DNA of 64,000 nt from Gemmatimonadota bacterium. Lineage in GTDB: Bacteria > Gemmatimonadota > Gemmatimonadetes > Longimicrobiales > Gaopeijiaceae. Position numbers and translations under genes: made by a program. Under the pieces are notes generated by a model, which was not told the DNA's origin, did not search any database, and saw only the letters and a list, made by a program, of their open reading frames with translations. Positions 33,217-40,854 of the stretch are shown here, one piece after another. Each line of letters begins with the position of its first letter. Within the stretch, counting starts at the first letter, position 1. The stretch lies in NCBI GenBank assembly GCA_022823145.1, contig JAJDXS010000075.1:62001-126000 (forward strand). Reading direction: 5' to 3'.

Positions 33217-34473
33217 TCATTCCACCTTGACGGACTCGGCAGGATCCAGGGCGGCGGCCTGCCAGGCGGGGAAGACGGAGGCGGAAACTCCGATGACCGC
33301 GATGAAGAAGAGGCTCTGCGTCAGGTGCCTGACGTCGATGACCGGGTACATGATCGGGTTGAAGACGATGCCGGCGAAGCTCAGGTTCTCCGGCATGAGG
33401 CCGGTGAGGTCGAGCCCGTTGCGGAAGAAGACCCACACCAGGGCAAACCCAAGGGCCACGCCGATAACGCCGCTGGCGGCCGTGACCAGCACGCCTTCGA
33501 GGAACACGACCAGGCCGGTCTGGCGGGAACTCAGGCCCAGGGCGCGGAGCAGGCCAAGTTCCCGCTTCCTGTGCAGCACCGACATGAAGACTGCGTTCAG
33601 GATGGCCAGCGCCACGATGGCGAAGAGGATGAGGTGGAAGGCCCAGTCGCCTGCGTCGTCGATCCGGACCGCCGAGTAGAGTTCCGGGGACGCCTCCTCC
33701 CAGGGCGTGACCTCGACGCCCGAGGACTGCAATGCCGCGGCCGCCGCCTCGTGCACCTGACCGGTGAAGGTCGAATGCGGAAGGAGGGTGGCGACGCTGG
33801 TGGCGCCCTCGACGCCGAGCCAGTCCCGCGCCGTCCCGAGGGGGATGTGCACCAGCACGTCGTCCATTTCGGGCACGCCGGTGCGGAACATGCCCACCAC
33901 CCGCACAAGTTGCCCTTCGATGTCTCCCGACGCCCCCTGTGCGGTCAGGACCATGCGCGATCCGATGCGGAGGCCCAGGCGCAGTGCCATGCCCTGGCCG
34001 ATGAAAGCGTGGAGGCGGTCCCCTTCCTCCAGGTAGCGCCCGTCCAGCACGTCGGTGCCCAGGCGCGAGAACGCGAGTTCGGCGGCGGGATCGACACCGT
34101 GTATCCAGGCCGGGATCGCCCCGTCGGGTGAAGAGGCGAGTCCTCGTGCGCTCACCCGCACCGAAGTCAGCACCGCCTCCGGCAGCCCTGCGCGCTCGAC
34201 CGCCGCGAACGCCGCCTCCACCTGGTTTTCCGACAGCCTGTCCTCCAGGCTCTCGCTGTTGCGGTAGCCGGGGGCGTTGAATACTACGTGTCCGCTCCCC
34301 AGGCGGACGCCCGAATCGATCCAGTCCTCGTGCGCTCCGTCGGAGAGCGTGCGCGACACGATCAGCAACGCCAGCCCGATCGCCATGGCCGCGGCGGTCA
34401 GCGCAGCGCGGCGCATCTCCCTGCCCAGGTTGCGCAGCGCGAGCCATGCGAGCGTCGGGAGGCGGGACGTCAT
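33217..34473 (-). CDS. FtsX-fold ABC permease (LolC/LolE/MacB type), second copy
   Basis: The 418-residue protein has one N-terminal transmembrane helix, a large periplasmic domain (residues ~50-270), and three C-terminal helices with the FtsX pattern (FAIVALAILNAVFMSVLHRKRELGLLRALGLSSRQTGLVVFLEGVLVTAASG). Its ATG overlaps the first permease stop by 4 bp. Two different FtsX-fold permeases with one ATPase is the LolCDE arrangement. The periplasmic domains are where substrate proteins such as LolA dock. Confidence 0.9.
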   Translation of the reverse strand: MTSRLPTLAWLALRNLGREMRRAALTAAAMAIGLALLIVSRTLSDGAHEDWIDSGVRLGSGHVVFNAPGYRNSESLEDRLSENQVEAAFAAVERAGLPEAVLTSVRVSARGLASSPDGAIPAWIHGVDPAAELAFSRLGTDVLDGRYLEEGDRLHAFIGQGMALRLGLRIGSRMVLTAQGASGDIEGQLVRVVGMFRTGVPEMDDVLVHIPLGTARDWLGVEGATSVATLLPHSTFTGQVHEAAAAALQSSGVEVTPWEEASPELYSAVRIDDAGDWAFHLILFAIVALAILNAVFMSVLHRKRELGLLRALGLSSRQTGLVVFLEGVLVTAASGVIGVALGFALVWVFFRNGLDLTGLMPENLSFAGIVFNPIMYPVIDVRHLTQSLFFIAVIGVSASVFPAWQAAALDPAESVKVE

Positions 34474-35732
34474 CGGCTCGCCAGCGCGTCGGCGGGAGGC
34501 ACGCGGATGGCGCGCCAGGCGGGGTAGAGCGCCGATGCCACGCCCGTGCCGACGAGCGCGACCGCGCTAACCAGCGGACCGTCCCAGGAGTACTCCACGG
34601 TCAACAGCGGCTGCATCGCGGACCCCATGAAGGAGTAGGTGCCGATGAAGGAGCTGAGGTCGAGGGGGAACTCGTGGAAGTACACGACCACCGGGGCCGC
34701 CAGCAACGCCCCCGCACCCAGGGAGACGAGACCCAGGAACAGTCCCTCGCAAACCACGATGCGCACGATCGAGCGTCCCGAGGTTCCGAGCGAGCGGGCC
34801 ACGGCGAACTCCCGCCGGCGCTCGAACGTCGCGAGGAGCATCGTATTGGCAACGCCGAAGATGGCCATTCCGAAGATGATCATCGCAATGATCCCGTTGG
34901 CCGCCCCCATCATGCTGGTCATGAAGTAGAGCTGTTCATGGAAGACCGACCACGGCTCTACGACCAGGCCGTCCGCAAGTCCCTCGACCGCTTCCTCGAC
35001 CCGGGCGGCCACCAGGTCCGCCTGATCGGTGCGGTCGACCGAAATCGCGACCTCGTGGATGCGGCTTCGGTCCATCGCCATCAGGTCCTGCAACGACCCC
35101 AGATCGACCAGGACGTAGGCGTCGTCGAATCCTCCCATACCCAGGCGGAAGACCCCCGACACGGTGAAGAGTTCGTTGCCCATCGATCCGTCCGCCGCCG
35201 GGGCGACAACCACCACCTCCTCACCCGGCGCGGCCCCGATCGTCCCGGCCATCGCGTTGCCGATCGCGATCTCGCCCGGGCCCGGCATCCCGCCGACCAC
35301 GAACGAGGCGCCGAAGCGGCCGACTCCTTCCTCGCGGCGCGGATCGATGCCCATGAGCACCGCCCCCGCCGTCTCGTCGCCGGAGCTGATCAGCCCGCCC
35401 CCGTAGGCGCGCGGCGCCACTCCGGTCACGCCCGTGACCGACCCGGCCGCGCCGACCAGAGCCGCCAGGTCGAGACCCTCCCGGCCCCCCATCGTGTCGT
35501 GCATGCTGCGCTCGGGCCGGTAGTCGTCGGCGTGGATCTGCACCTGGCCCGTGATCACGCGGGTGCCGTTCGAGACCAGCTGCTCGAGCATCCCGTCCAT
35601 GAGTGCGATCATCAGGACCGCCGCCACGAAGCCGAACGACAGCGCCGACGCGGTGATCGCCGTGCGGCGGCGGTTCCGCCACAGGTTGCGCCAGGCCATC
35701 CGCCACCAGATGTCGTTGTCGCGCCTAGCCAT
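34470..35732 (-). CDS. FtsX-fold ABC permease (LolC/LolE/MacB type), first copy
   Basis: The 420-residue product shares the layout of the next gene: a first helix (TAITASALSFGFVAAVLMIALMDGM), a periplasmic domain and three C-terminal helices (IIAMIIFGMAIFGVANTMLLATFERRREFAVARSLGTSG). The two permeases are paralogous but clearly different, consistent with a heterodimer. It starts 8 bp after the LolA-like gene. I do not name it lolC/lolE since the substrate is unproven. Confidence 0.9.
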   Translation of the reverse strand: MARRDNDIWWRMAWRNLWRNRRRTAITASALSFGFVAAVLMIALMDGMLEQLVSNGTRVITGQVQIHADDYRPERSMHDTMGGREGLDLAALVGAAGSVTGVTGVAPRAYGGGLISSGDETAGAVLMGIDPRREEGVGRFGASFVVGGMPGPGEIAIGNAMAGTIGAAPGEEVVVVAPAADGSMGNELFTVSGVFRLGMGGFDDAYVLVDLGSLQDLMAMDRSRIHEVAISVDRTDQADLVAARVEEAVEGLADGLVVEPWSVFHEQLYFMTSMMGAANGIIAMIIFGMAIFGVANTMLLATFERRREFAVARSLGTSGRSIVRIVVCEGLFLGLVSLGAGALLAAPVVVYFHEFPLDLSSFIGTYSFMGSAMQPLLTVEYSWDGPLVSAVALVGTGVASALYPAWRAIRVPPADALASR

Positions 35733-35740
35733 CGGCGGGT

Positions 35741-36502
35741 TTACCTGCGGGCCCGAAGGTTCCGCAGGCTGAAGAAGTCCTCCTCGAGCCCGACGTCGAA
35801 CTCGAGTTCCAGGTAGATCACGACCGTGCGCTCTTCGCCTTCGGTGGGCTCCATCACCATCCGGGCCGGCAGCGTCCTTCCGCCCAGAACCCTGAAGTCC
35901 GAGAAGTTCATGGTGCGCACGAGGCTCCCGTCCTCATCGTAGTAGCGCGCCCAGATCGGCATCCGGTCCCTCTTGCGGATCTGCTGTTCGATCCGGCCCC
36001 AGATGACCGGCGCGTCGGGCTTTGGCGTGAGCGTGAATTCCCACACGTCCACGCCCTCGCGCGGACCGTTGTGCGAGATGACGATGTCGTAGTCCTCGAT
36101 GAGCCGGCTCTCCTTCACCAGGTCGTCGTTGGTGAAGTGGGAGCCCATCCACGAGCCGAGCATCATCGACGGCGGCACCTTGATCGTGCGGTCGACGTTC
36201 GGCAGGTAGTTCCAGACCTCGTTGTCCACCATCAGCGTCGCCGTGCCGGCCTCGCGGGCGGGAGTCTCGACCCGCACCAGGGAGTGCTCGGTTCCGAGCG
36301 ACCAGATCCGCATCTCGAGGGCCCGGGACCAGTTCTCTGTGTCGATCTCCATGCGCATCAGCCCCGCGCTGGATTCACCCCGCATCATTCGGTCGAATTC
36401 GTCGATGATCTCGAGTGCCAGCGGGTCGGTCTGCGCACGAGCGGGACCGGTCAGAAGCGCGAGGGCCAGCCCCGTCAACGCAAGGCTCCGGAGTATCTTC
36501 AT
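35741..36502 (-). CDS. Outer-membrane lipoprotein-sorting protein (LolA/LolB-like fold)
   Basis: The 253-residue protein has a signal peptide ending ARAQ and a LolA-type beta-sheet sequence (MRMEIDTENWSRALEMRIWSLGTEHSLVRVETPAREAGTATLMVDNEVWNYLPNVDRTIKVP, ending ...LEEDFFSLRNLRARR), typical of the COG2834-like lipoprotein-sorting family. It is the first gene of an operon with two FtsX-fold permeases, a LolD-like ATPase and a barrel protein. The likely job is to receive a lipid or lipoprotein from the ABC complex and pass it across the periplasm. It is not the housekeeping LolA with certainty, as such paralogues are common. Confidence 0.88.
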   Translation of the reverse strand: MKILRSLALTGLALALLTGPARAQTDPLALEIIDEFDRMMRGESSAGLMRMEIDTENWSRALEMRIWSLGTEHSLVRVETPAREAGTATLMVDNEVWNYLPNVDRTIKVPPSMMLGSWMGSHFTNDDLVKESRLIEDYDIVISHNGPREGVDVWEFTLTPKPDAPVIWGRIEQQIRKRDRMPIWARYYDEDGSLVRTMNFSDFRVLGGRTLPARMVMEPTEGEERTVVIYLELEFDVGLEEDFFSLRNLRARR

Positions 36503-36690
36503 GATCGTCCCCCTGTTCCGGGACGGCCGCCGGGACGGCCGATTTCAACTCTGCAAATGCCGTGGGCGCCGGGACACACGGGCCGCGCAGCGCCCTTTAA
36601 TACTGGCCCAAGTCGGGCCGGAACACTATTCTCCCGAGTCCTCCGGGAGCCGGATCCGCTCCCTCACATTCCTCCTGACGAAAGCAACCG

Positions 36691-37248
36691 ATGGCCGCCA
36701 TCGCCGCCCTCTGGCTCCCCATCCTCCTATCGGCCGTGGTGGTCTTCATCGTGAGCGCGGCGGTCTGGATGGTGATGCCCCACCACAAGAACGACTTCGC
36801 GCCCGCGTCGGACCAGGATGCCCTGATGGACGCGGTGCGCGGCAGCACCCCCGGACCCGGGATGTACTATTTCCCGTGGGCCACGGGAGGGGAAAACTCG
36901 CCCGAATACAGAGAGATGGCCCGGACCGGACCGGTGGGCATCCTGCGCGTGCGGGATCCCGAGGCGGTGCTGAACATGGGTCCCGCGATGCTCAAGTCGG
37001 TGGCGCTGTACCTGGTGGTCAGCGTGTTCGTCGCCTACCTGGCATCGGTCGCGCTGGGGCCCGGCGCCGCCTACCTGTCCGTCTTCCAGGTCACCGGCAC
37101 AGCGGCCTTCATGGCCTACGGCTTCATCGGCTACCAGGAAGCCATCTGGTTCGGCCTCCCCGCCAGGGTCGCCTTCAAGCACAGTCTCGACGGACTCGTC
37201 TACGCACTGCTCACCGCCGGCATCTTCGGCTGGCTCTGGCCCTCATAG
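36691..37248 (+). CDS. Four-helix membrane protein of unknown function
   Basis: The 185-residue product has hydrophobic segments at residues ~5-27, 110-130, 135-155 and 165-184 with a soluble loop (KNDFAPASDQDALMDAVRGSTPGPGMYYFPWATGG) between the first and second. I recognise no family with certainty; the loop pattern recurs in uncharacterised membrane proteins. It is followed by the OsmC-family gene after 15 bp, so they may be cotranscribed. Function unknown. Confidence 0.75.
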   Translation: MAAIAALWLPILLSAVVVFIVSAAVWMVMPHHKNDFAPASDQDALMDAVRGSTPGPGMYYFPWATGGENSPEYREMARTGPVGILRVRDPEAVLNMGPAMLKSVALYLVVSVFVAYLASVALGPGAAYLSVFQVTGTAAFMAYGFIGYQEAIWFGLPARVAFKHSLDGLVYALLTAGIFGWLWPS

Positions 37249-37263
37249 CCCACGAAAAACCCA

Positions 37264-37725
37264 ATGAGCGACACTGTCTACCAAGCAAGCGTGCGCATCG
37301 AGCGCACCCGGGGGCCGCACCGGCTGGCCCACCTCCCGGCCCATGAAGGCCCCGTCGAATTCGGCGTCCACGGGGCGATCGCGGAACACTACGGGGTCAG
37401 CGGGATCGTCACCGAGACCACGACCACCCTCGACTACGTGATCGCTGCTACCGGCGGCTGACTCGTCGGTACCTTCGGAGGCGTGCTGGAGGCACGCGGG
37501 ATCGATGCGTCGGGCGGAAAGCTCACGGCGGATGTGCAGGGGAAGGTCGGCAAGGAGGAGGGTGTCCTGGTCATTCGCCACATCCACGTGAAGTACCTGC
37601 TGCAGGCGGATGGCGGCGACCCGGCGGCTGTCCAGCGGGCGTTCGACCTGCACCCCATGCGGTGTCCCGTCTACCGGACGCTGCACAAGTGCATCGAGAT
37701 CACGACGGAACTGGCCGTTGTCTGA
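37264..37725 (+). CDS. OsmC-family peroxidase-like protein, probable selenoprotein (TGA at codon 66)
   Basis: The frame 37264-37725 codes 153 residues if the in-frame TGA at 37459-37461 is read as selenocysteine. The sequence on both sides is one continuous OsmC/Ohr-type protein: TTTLDYVIAATGG-U-LVGTFGGVLEARGID and, near the end, RCPVYRTLH with Cys 134. In OsmC proteins the first catalytic Cys sits exactly where the TGA is, and the second Cys is in the C-terminal CPV motif. A hairpin (GCGTGC/GCACGC, loop TGGAG) begins 19 bases after the TGA, fitting a bacterial SECIS. OsmC enzymes reduce organic hydroperoxides. Alternative: a nonsense mutation or base error of TGC/TGT to TGA. No selA/selB/selC are in the window. 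Confidence 0.72.
37481..37497 (+). promoter_or_regulatory. SECIS-like stem-loop downstream of the OsmC in-frame TGA
   Basis: GCGTGC (37481-37486) and GCACGC (37492-37497) form a 6-bp stem with loop TGGAG. The loop begins 25 nt after the TGA and has G at its second position, as known for bacterial SECIS elements (short apical loop with a G among its first two bases, within a few tens of bases of the UGA). The lower stem is not obvious. Confidence 0.6.
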
Positions 37726-37864
37726 CCCGGCACCGACGGTAAGCCCCCGGCGCGGGACCCGTCCTGAACCTTTGACAGCGGGCGTGCCGTAATGCTCACT
37801 TTGTTTCCCGCGCGCTCGGCGCCGGCACTCCACGAGAAGGAACAGAACGGAAGGAACCAACGCC

Positions 37865-37927
37865 ATGGTCCAGATCCTCAAGACCGTCGTGCGCGCAGTC
37901 CTGAGGTGGCTGCTGAAGAAGATCTGA
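37865..37927 (+). CDS. 20-residue cationic amphipathic peptide
   Basis: A very short ORF codes 20 residues with Lys/Arg at positions 6, 10, 14 and 18 (plus 19) and hydrophobic residues elsewhere, so one face of a helix is basic and the rest apolar. GGAAGG lies 10 bp before the ATG. It ends 2 bp before the GTG of the cytochrome-barrel gene. It could be a membrane-active or antimicrobial-like peptide, a small membrane-bound regulator, or a translated leader that couples to the cytochrome gene. Nothing in the sequence settles this, and chance cannot be excluded. Confidence 0.45.
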   Translation: MVQILKTVVRAVLRWLLKKI

Positions 37928-37929
37928 GG

Positions 37930-39135
37930 GTGCGTCCGACCCGGCCGCTCCGCGCCCTCGTGGCCACCGCGGCCGCCACGGCGTTCCCCCTCGCCATCGC
38001 CATTCCCGCCACCGCCCAACTCCCCCTCGCCGCCAACGGCGAAGACCTCGCCGACGCCGCGGGCGACGTCATCTACGCCGCTTCCTGCGCCAACTGCCAC
38101 GGCCTCGACGGCACCGGCCTGCCACCCTCCCTGCTCGCCTTCGAGGAGGAGGTCCCGGACTTCACCGACTGCGACTTCGCCGCCCGCGAGCCCGATGGCG
38201 ACTGGATCGCGGTGGCGCACGAGGGCGGTCCCGTTCGCGGCTTCAGCGAGATGATGCCGGCGTTCCGGGGCGCCCTCACCGAGGAGCAGCTGGGCCGCGT
38301 GATGGGCTACATCCGCACCCTCTGCACCGACGACAACTGGCCGCGCGGCGAACTCAACCTGCCCCGGCCCCTTCTGACCGAGAAGGCGTACCCCGAGGAC
38401 GAGTGGGTGGTGGAGCTGGGTGTGGATCTGGAGAGCGACGGTGGCGCCTCGGCAGCGTACGTATACGAGCAGCGGTTCGGTCCGCGCAGCCAGGTGGAGA
38501 TTGTCATCCCCTACGGATGGCGCAGTGGCGTCGCGCGCGACCATGGCCACGACGATCACGACCACGACGGCCACGACGACGAAGCAACCGGCGACGGCCT
38601 GCGCCATGGCCTCGGCGATGTCGTGGTCGGTGTCAAGCACGCCCTGCATCACGACCTCGACCTCGGCAGGATCTTCTCGGTCGGCGGCGAAGTCATCCTC
38701 TCCACCGGCGACGAGGGCGCCGGGCTGGGAGCCGCCGGCAATGCGCTCGAGGCTTTCGCGTCCTACGGCCAGATCCTTCCCGACGACGGTTTCATCCAGA
38801 CGCACACCGGCTTCGAGGTGCCGCTCTACGACGGCGCGAGCGAGGCGTTCGGCCGCCTGGTCCTCGGACGGAGCTTCACGGAGGGCCAGTGGGGGCGCAC
38901 CTGGACCCCCATGCTCGAGATACAGCTCAAGCGCCACTTCGAGTCGGGCGCGGCGACGACACTCGACCTCGTGCCCCAGGCGCAGGTCTCGCTCAACACC
39001 AGACAGCACGTCCTGGCCAACTTCGGCCTGCTGATACCGGTGACGGGAAACGCGGGGGAGACGGCCAGGTCCGTGCGGCTGGTCACGTACCTCCTCCTCG
39101 ACTGGTTCGACGGCGGCTTCTTCGAGGGGTGGTGA
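37930..39135 (+). CDS. Cytochrome c fused to an outer-membrane beta-barrel domain
   Basis: Starting at the GTG at 37930, the 401-residue protein has a signal peptide (RPTRPLRALVATAAATAFPLAIAIPATAQ), a monoheme cytochrome c domain with CANCH (near residue 58) and a Met ligand in SEMMPAF, then a ~260-residue barrel-like part ending in FFEGW. A His/Asp-rich loop (HGHDDHDHDGHDDE, near residue 200) may bind metal. The upstream in-frame extension lacks a signal character and overlaps the small peptide ORF. The pentaheme cytochrome gene follows after 2 bp. A heme domain joined to a barrel would suit electron passage across the outer membrane; this is inference. Confidence 0.8.
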   Translation: MRPTRPLRALVATAAATAFPLAIAIPATAQLPLAANGEDLADAAGDVIYAASCANCHGLDGTGLPPSLLAFEEEVPDFTDCDFAAREPDGDWIAVAHEGGPVRGFSEMMPAFRGALTEEQLGRVMGYIRTLCTDDNWPRGELNLPRPLLTEKAYPEDEWVVELGVDLESDGGASAAYVYEQRFGPRSQVEIVIPYGWRSGVARDHGHDDHDHDGHDDEATGDGLRHGLGDVVVGVKHALHHDLDLGRIFSVGGEVILSTGDEGAGLGAAGNALEAFASYGQILPDDGFIQTHTGFEVPLYDGASEAFGRLVLGRSFTEGQWGRTWTPMLEIQLKRHFESGAATTLDLVPQAQVSLNTRQHVLANFGLLIPVTGNAGETARSVRLVTYLLLDWFDGGFFEGW

Positions 39136-39137
39136 CG

Positions 39138-40847
39138 ATGTCAGGACAATTACGCACTTTGCGAGTTCGTTGGCCCGCCCTCGCGGCCCCGATCTGCCTC
39201 GCGGCTGGCGGCCTCCTCATCGGCGCCGGCACTCCGGCAACGTCGGCCTACAACGCGGCCGGACCGCCCGCTTCCTCGCCAGCGGACACGACCGAGCCGG
39301 CCGACCACTTCCGCACCGCCGACCGGTGCATCGCCTGCCACAAGGACGTGACCGCCGCCGGCGGCGTCGACGTCTCGATCGGATTCGACTGGCGCGCCTC
39401 GATGATGGCCAACGCCGCCCGCGACCCCTACTTCCAGGCGGCGGTGCGGCGCGAGATCATGGACTACCCCGAGGCCGCCGCCGAGATCGAGGGCGAGTGC
39501 GCGCGCTGCCACATGCCCATGGCGACCATCGCCGCGCTTCAGGAGGGACGACCGGGCGAGGTGTTCGCGAACCTGCCGATCGCGGGCGCCGAGGGACCCT
39601 ACGCCGATCTCGCCGCCGATGGGGTCTCGTGCTCGCTATGCCACCAGATCCAGCCCGACGGCCTGGGCAGCGAGGAGACCTTCACGGCCCGTTTCGACGT
39701 TTCAGCTGAAACGCCTCCCGAGGGCCGTCCCGTCTTCGGCCCCTTCGAGCCCGACGAAGGCGGCGTCGGAATCATGCATTCGGCGACCGGCTTCCGCCCC
39801 ACGCTGGGTGAACACGTCACTTCGTCCGGGCTGTGCGCGTCGTGCCACACCGTGATCACCCACCCCGTGCGGCCCGGCGGGAGCGGCCCGGCGTTCCCGG
39901 AGCAGGCGCCCTACCTGGAGTGGCAGGCCAGCATCTACGCCGAGGGCGCCGAGCGGGAGCACAGCTGCCAGGACTGCCACATGCCCGAGGTCGGCGAGGA
40001 AGTCCCGGTTACCCGCGTGCTCGGCCGCGCCCGTCCCGAGGTCTCCCGCCACGTTTTCCGCGGCGGCAACTTCTTCATGCTGCGCATGCTCAACCGCTAC
40101 CGGGAGGAGCTCGGCGTCACCGCGCTGCCCCAGGAGATGGAACTCGCGGCCCAGCGCACCGCCGACCACCTGCGCACCGCCACCGCCACCGTCGAACTCA
40201 GCGGTGTGGGTTTGGGCGGAGGACGCCTCGAGGCTACGGTGACGGTGCGCAACCAGGCCGGCCACAAGTTCCCGACCGCCTACCCGTCCCGGCGGGCGTG
40301 GCTGCGCTTCGCGGTCACGGACAGGTGGGGAGACCGCGTGTTCGAATCGGGCGCGCTGTCCGCCGACGGCCGCGTCGCGGGCGACGACCACGACGCCGAC
40401 GGCGCCGGCTACGAACCGCATCACACGGTCATCACGTCACCTGACGAGGTGCAGGTCTACCAGGGCGTCATGGTCGACGGCGACGGCACCGTCACCACCG
40501 GACTCATGTCGGCGCACCAGTGGGTGAAGGACAACCGCATCCTCCCCGACGGCTTCGATCCAGCGCGCGCCGACGCCCGCGTGCAGGTGGTCGGGATCGC
40601 CGCGGAAGACCCGGACTTCGTCGCCGGCTCCGACCGCGTGCACTACACGGTTCCCGTGGACTCGGCGGATGCCCCCTTCGCCGTCGAAGCCGAGCTCTGG
40701 TTCCAGCCGATCGGCTACCGCTGGGCGGAGAACCTGGCCAGTTACGACGCGACCGAGACGAGGCGTTTCGTCCAGTACTACCGCGAGATGGCGGAGGGGT
40801 CGGCGCTGCTGCTGGCACGGGCGGAGGCAGCCAGCGAGCCGAACTGA
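39138..40847 (+). CDS. Pentaheme cytochrome c
   Basis: The 569-residue protein has a signal peptide or N-terminal anchor (PALAAPICLAAGGLLIGAG) and five heme motifs in the first 300 residues: CIACH, CARCH, CSLCH, CASCH and CQDCH. The C-terminal part is beta-rich (ATVTVRNQAGHKFPTAYPSRRAWLRF), with HKFPTAYP as found in multiheme cytochromes related to the c554/nitrite-reductase families. The ATG at 39138 lies 2 bp after the cytochrome-barrel gene. It is likely periplasmic or surface-located and works with that gene in electron transfer. No terminal oxidase or nitrogen-cycle reductase genes are nearby to fix a pathway. Confidence 0.9.
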   Translation: MSGQLRTLRVRWPALAAPICLAAGGLLIGAGTPATSAYNAAGPPASSPADTTEPADHFRTADRCIACHKDVTAAGGVDVSIGFDWRASMMANAARDPYFQAAVRREIMDYPEAAAEIEGECARCHMPMATIAALQEGRPGEVFANLPIAGAEGPYADLAADGVSCSLCHQIQPDGLGSEETFTARFDVSAETPPEGRPVFGPFEPDEGGVGIMHSATGFRPTLGEHVTSSGLCASCHTVITHPVRPGGSGPAFPEQAPYLEWQASIYAEGAEREHSCQDCHMPEVGEEVPVTRVLGRARPEVSRHVFRGGNFFMLRMLNRYREELGVTALPQEMELAAQRTADHLRTATATVELSGVGLGGGRLEATVTVRNQAGHKFPTAYPSRRAWLRFAVTDRWGDRVFESGALSADGRVAGDDHDADGAGYEPHHTVITSPDEVQVYQGVMVDGDGTVTTGLMSAHQWVKDNRILPDGFDPARADARVQVVGIAAEDPDFVAGSDRVHYTVPVDSADAPFAVEAELWFQPIGYRWAENLASYDATETRRFVQYYREMAEGSALLLARAEAASEPN

Positions 40848-40854
40848 AGACCCG

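Noticed and set aside
36525-36545. GGGACGGCC repeated twice before the LolA-like gene
   Set aside because: Short GC-rich tandem without a second structure or conserved position; probably background.
37264-37461. Treating the OsmC region as two separate small genes
   Set aside because: Both parts share one frame and together make one complete OsmC-type protein; the second part has no ribosome site of its own.
37772-37800. TTGACA hexamer upstream of the peptide/cytochrome genes
   Set aside because: No acceptable -10 element is found at 16-18 bp, so I did not list it as a promoter.
39698-39713. Perfect 16-bp palindrome CGTTTCAGCTGAAACG
   Set aside because: It lies inside the pentaheme cytochrome coding sequence, has no second copy that I found, and a palindrome of this size is expected about once by chance in a window this long.
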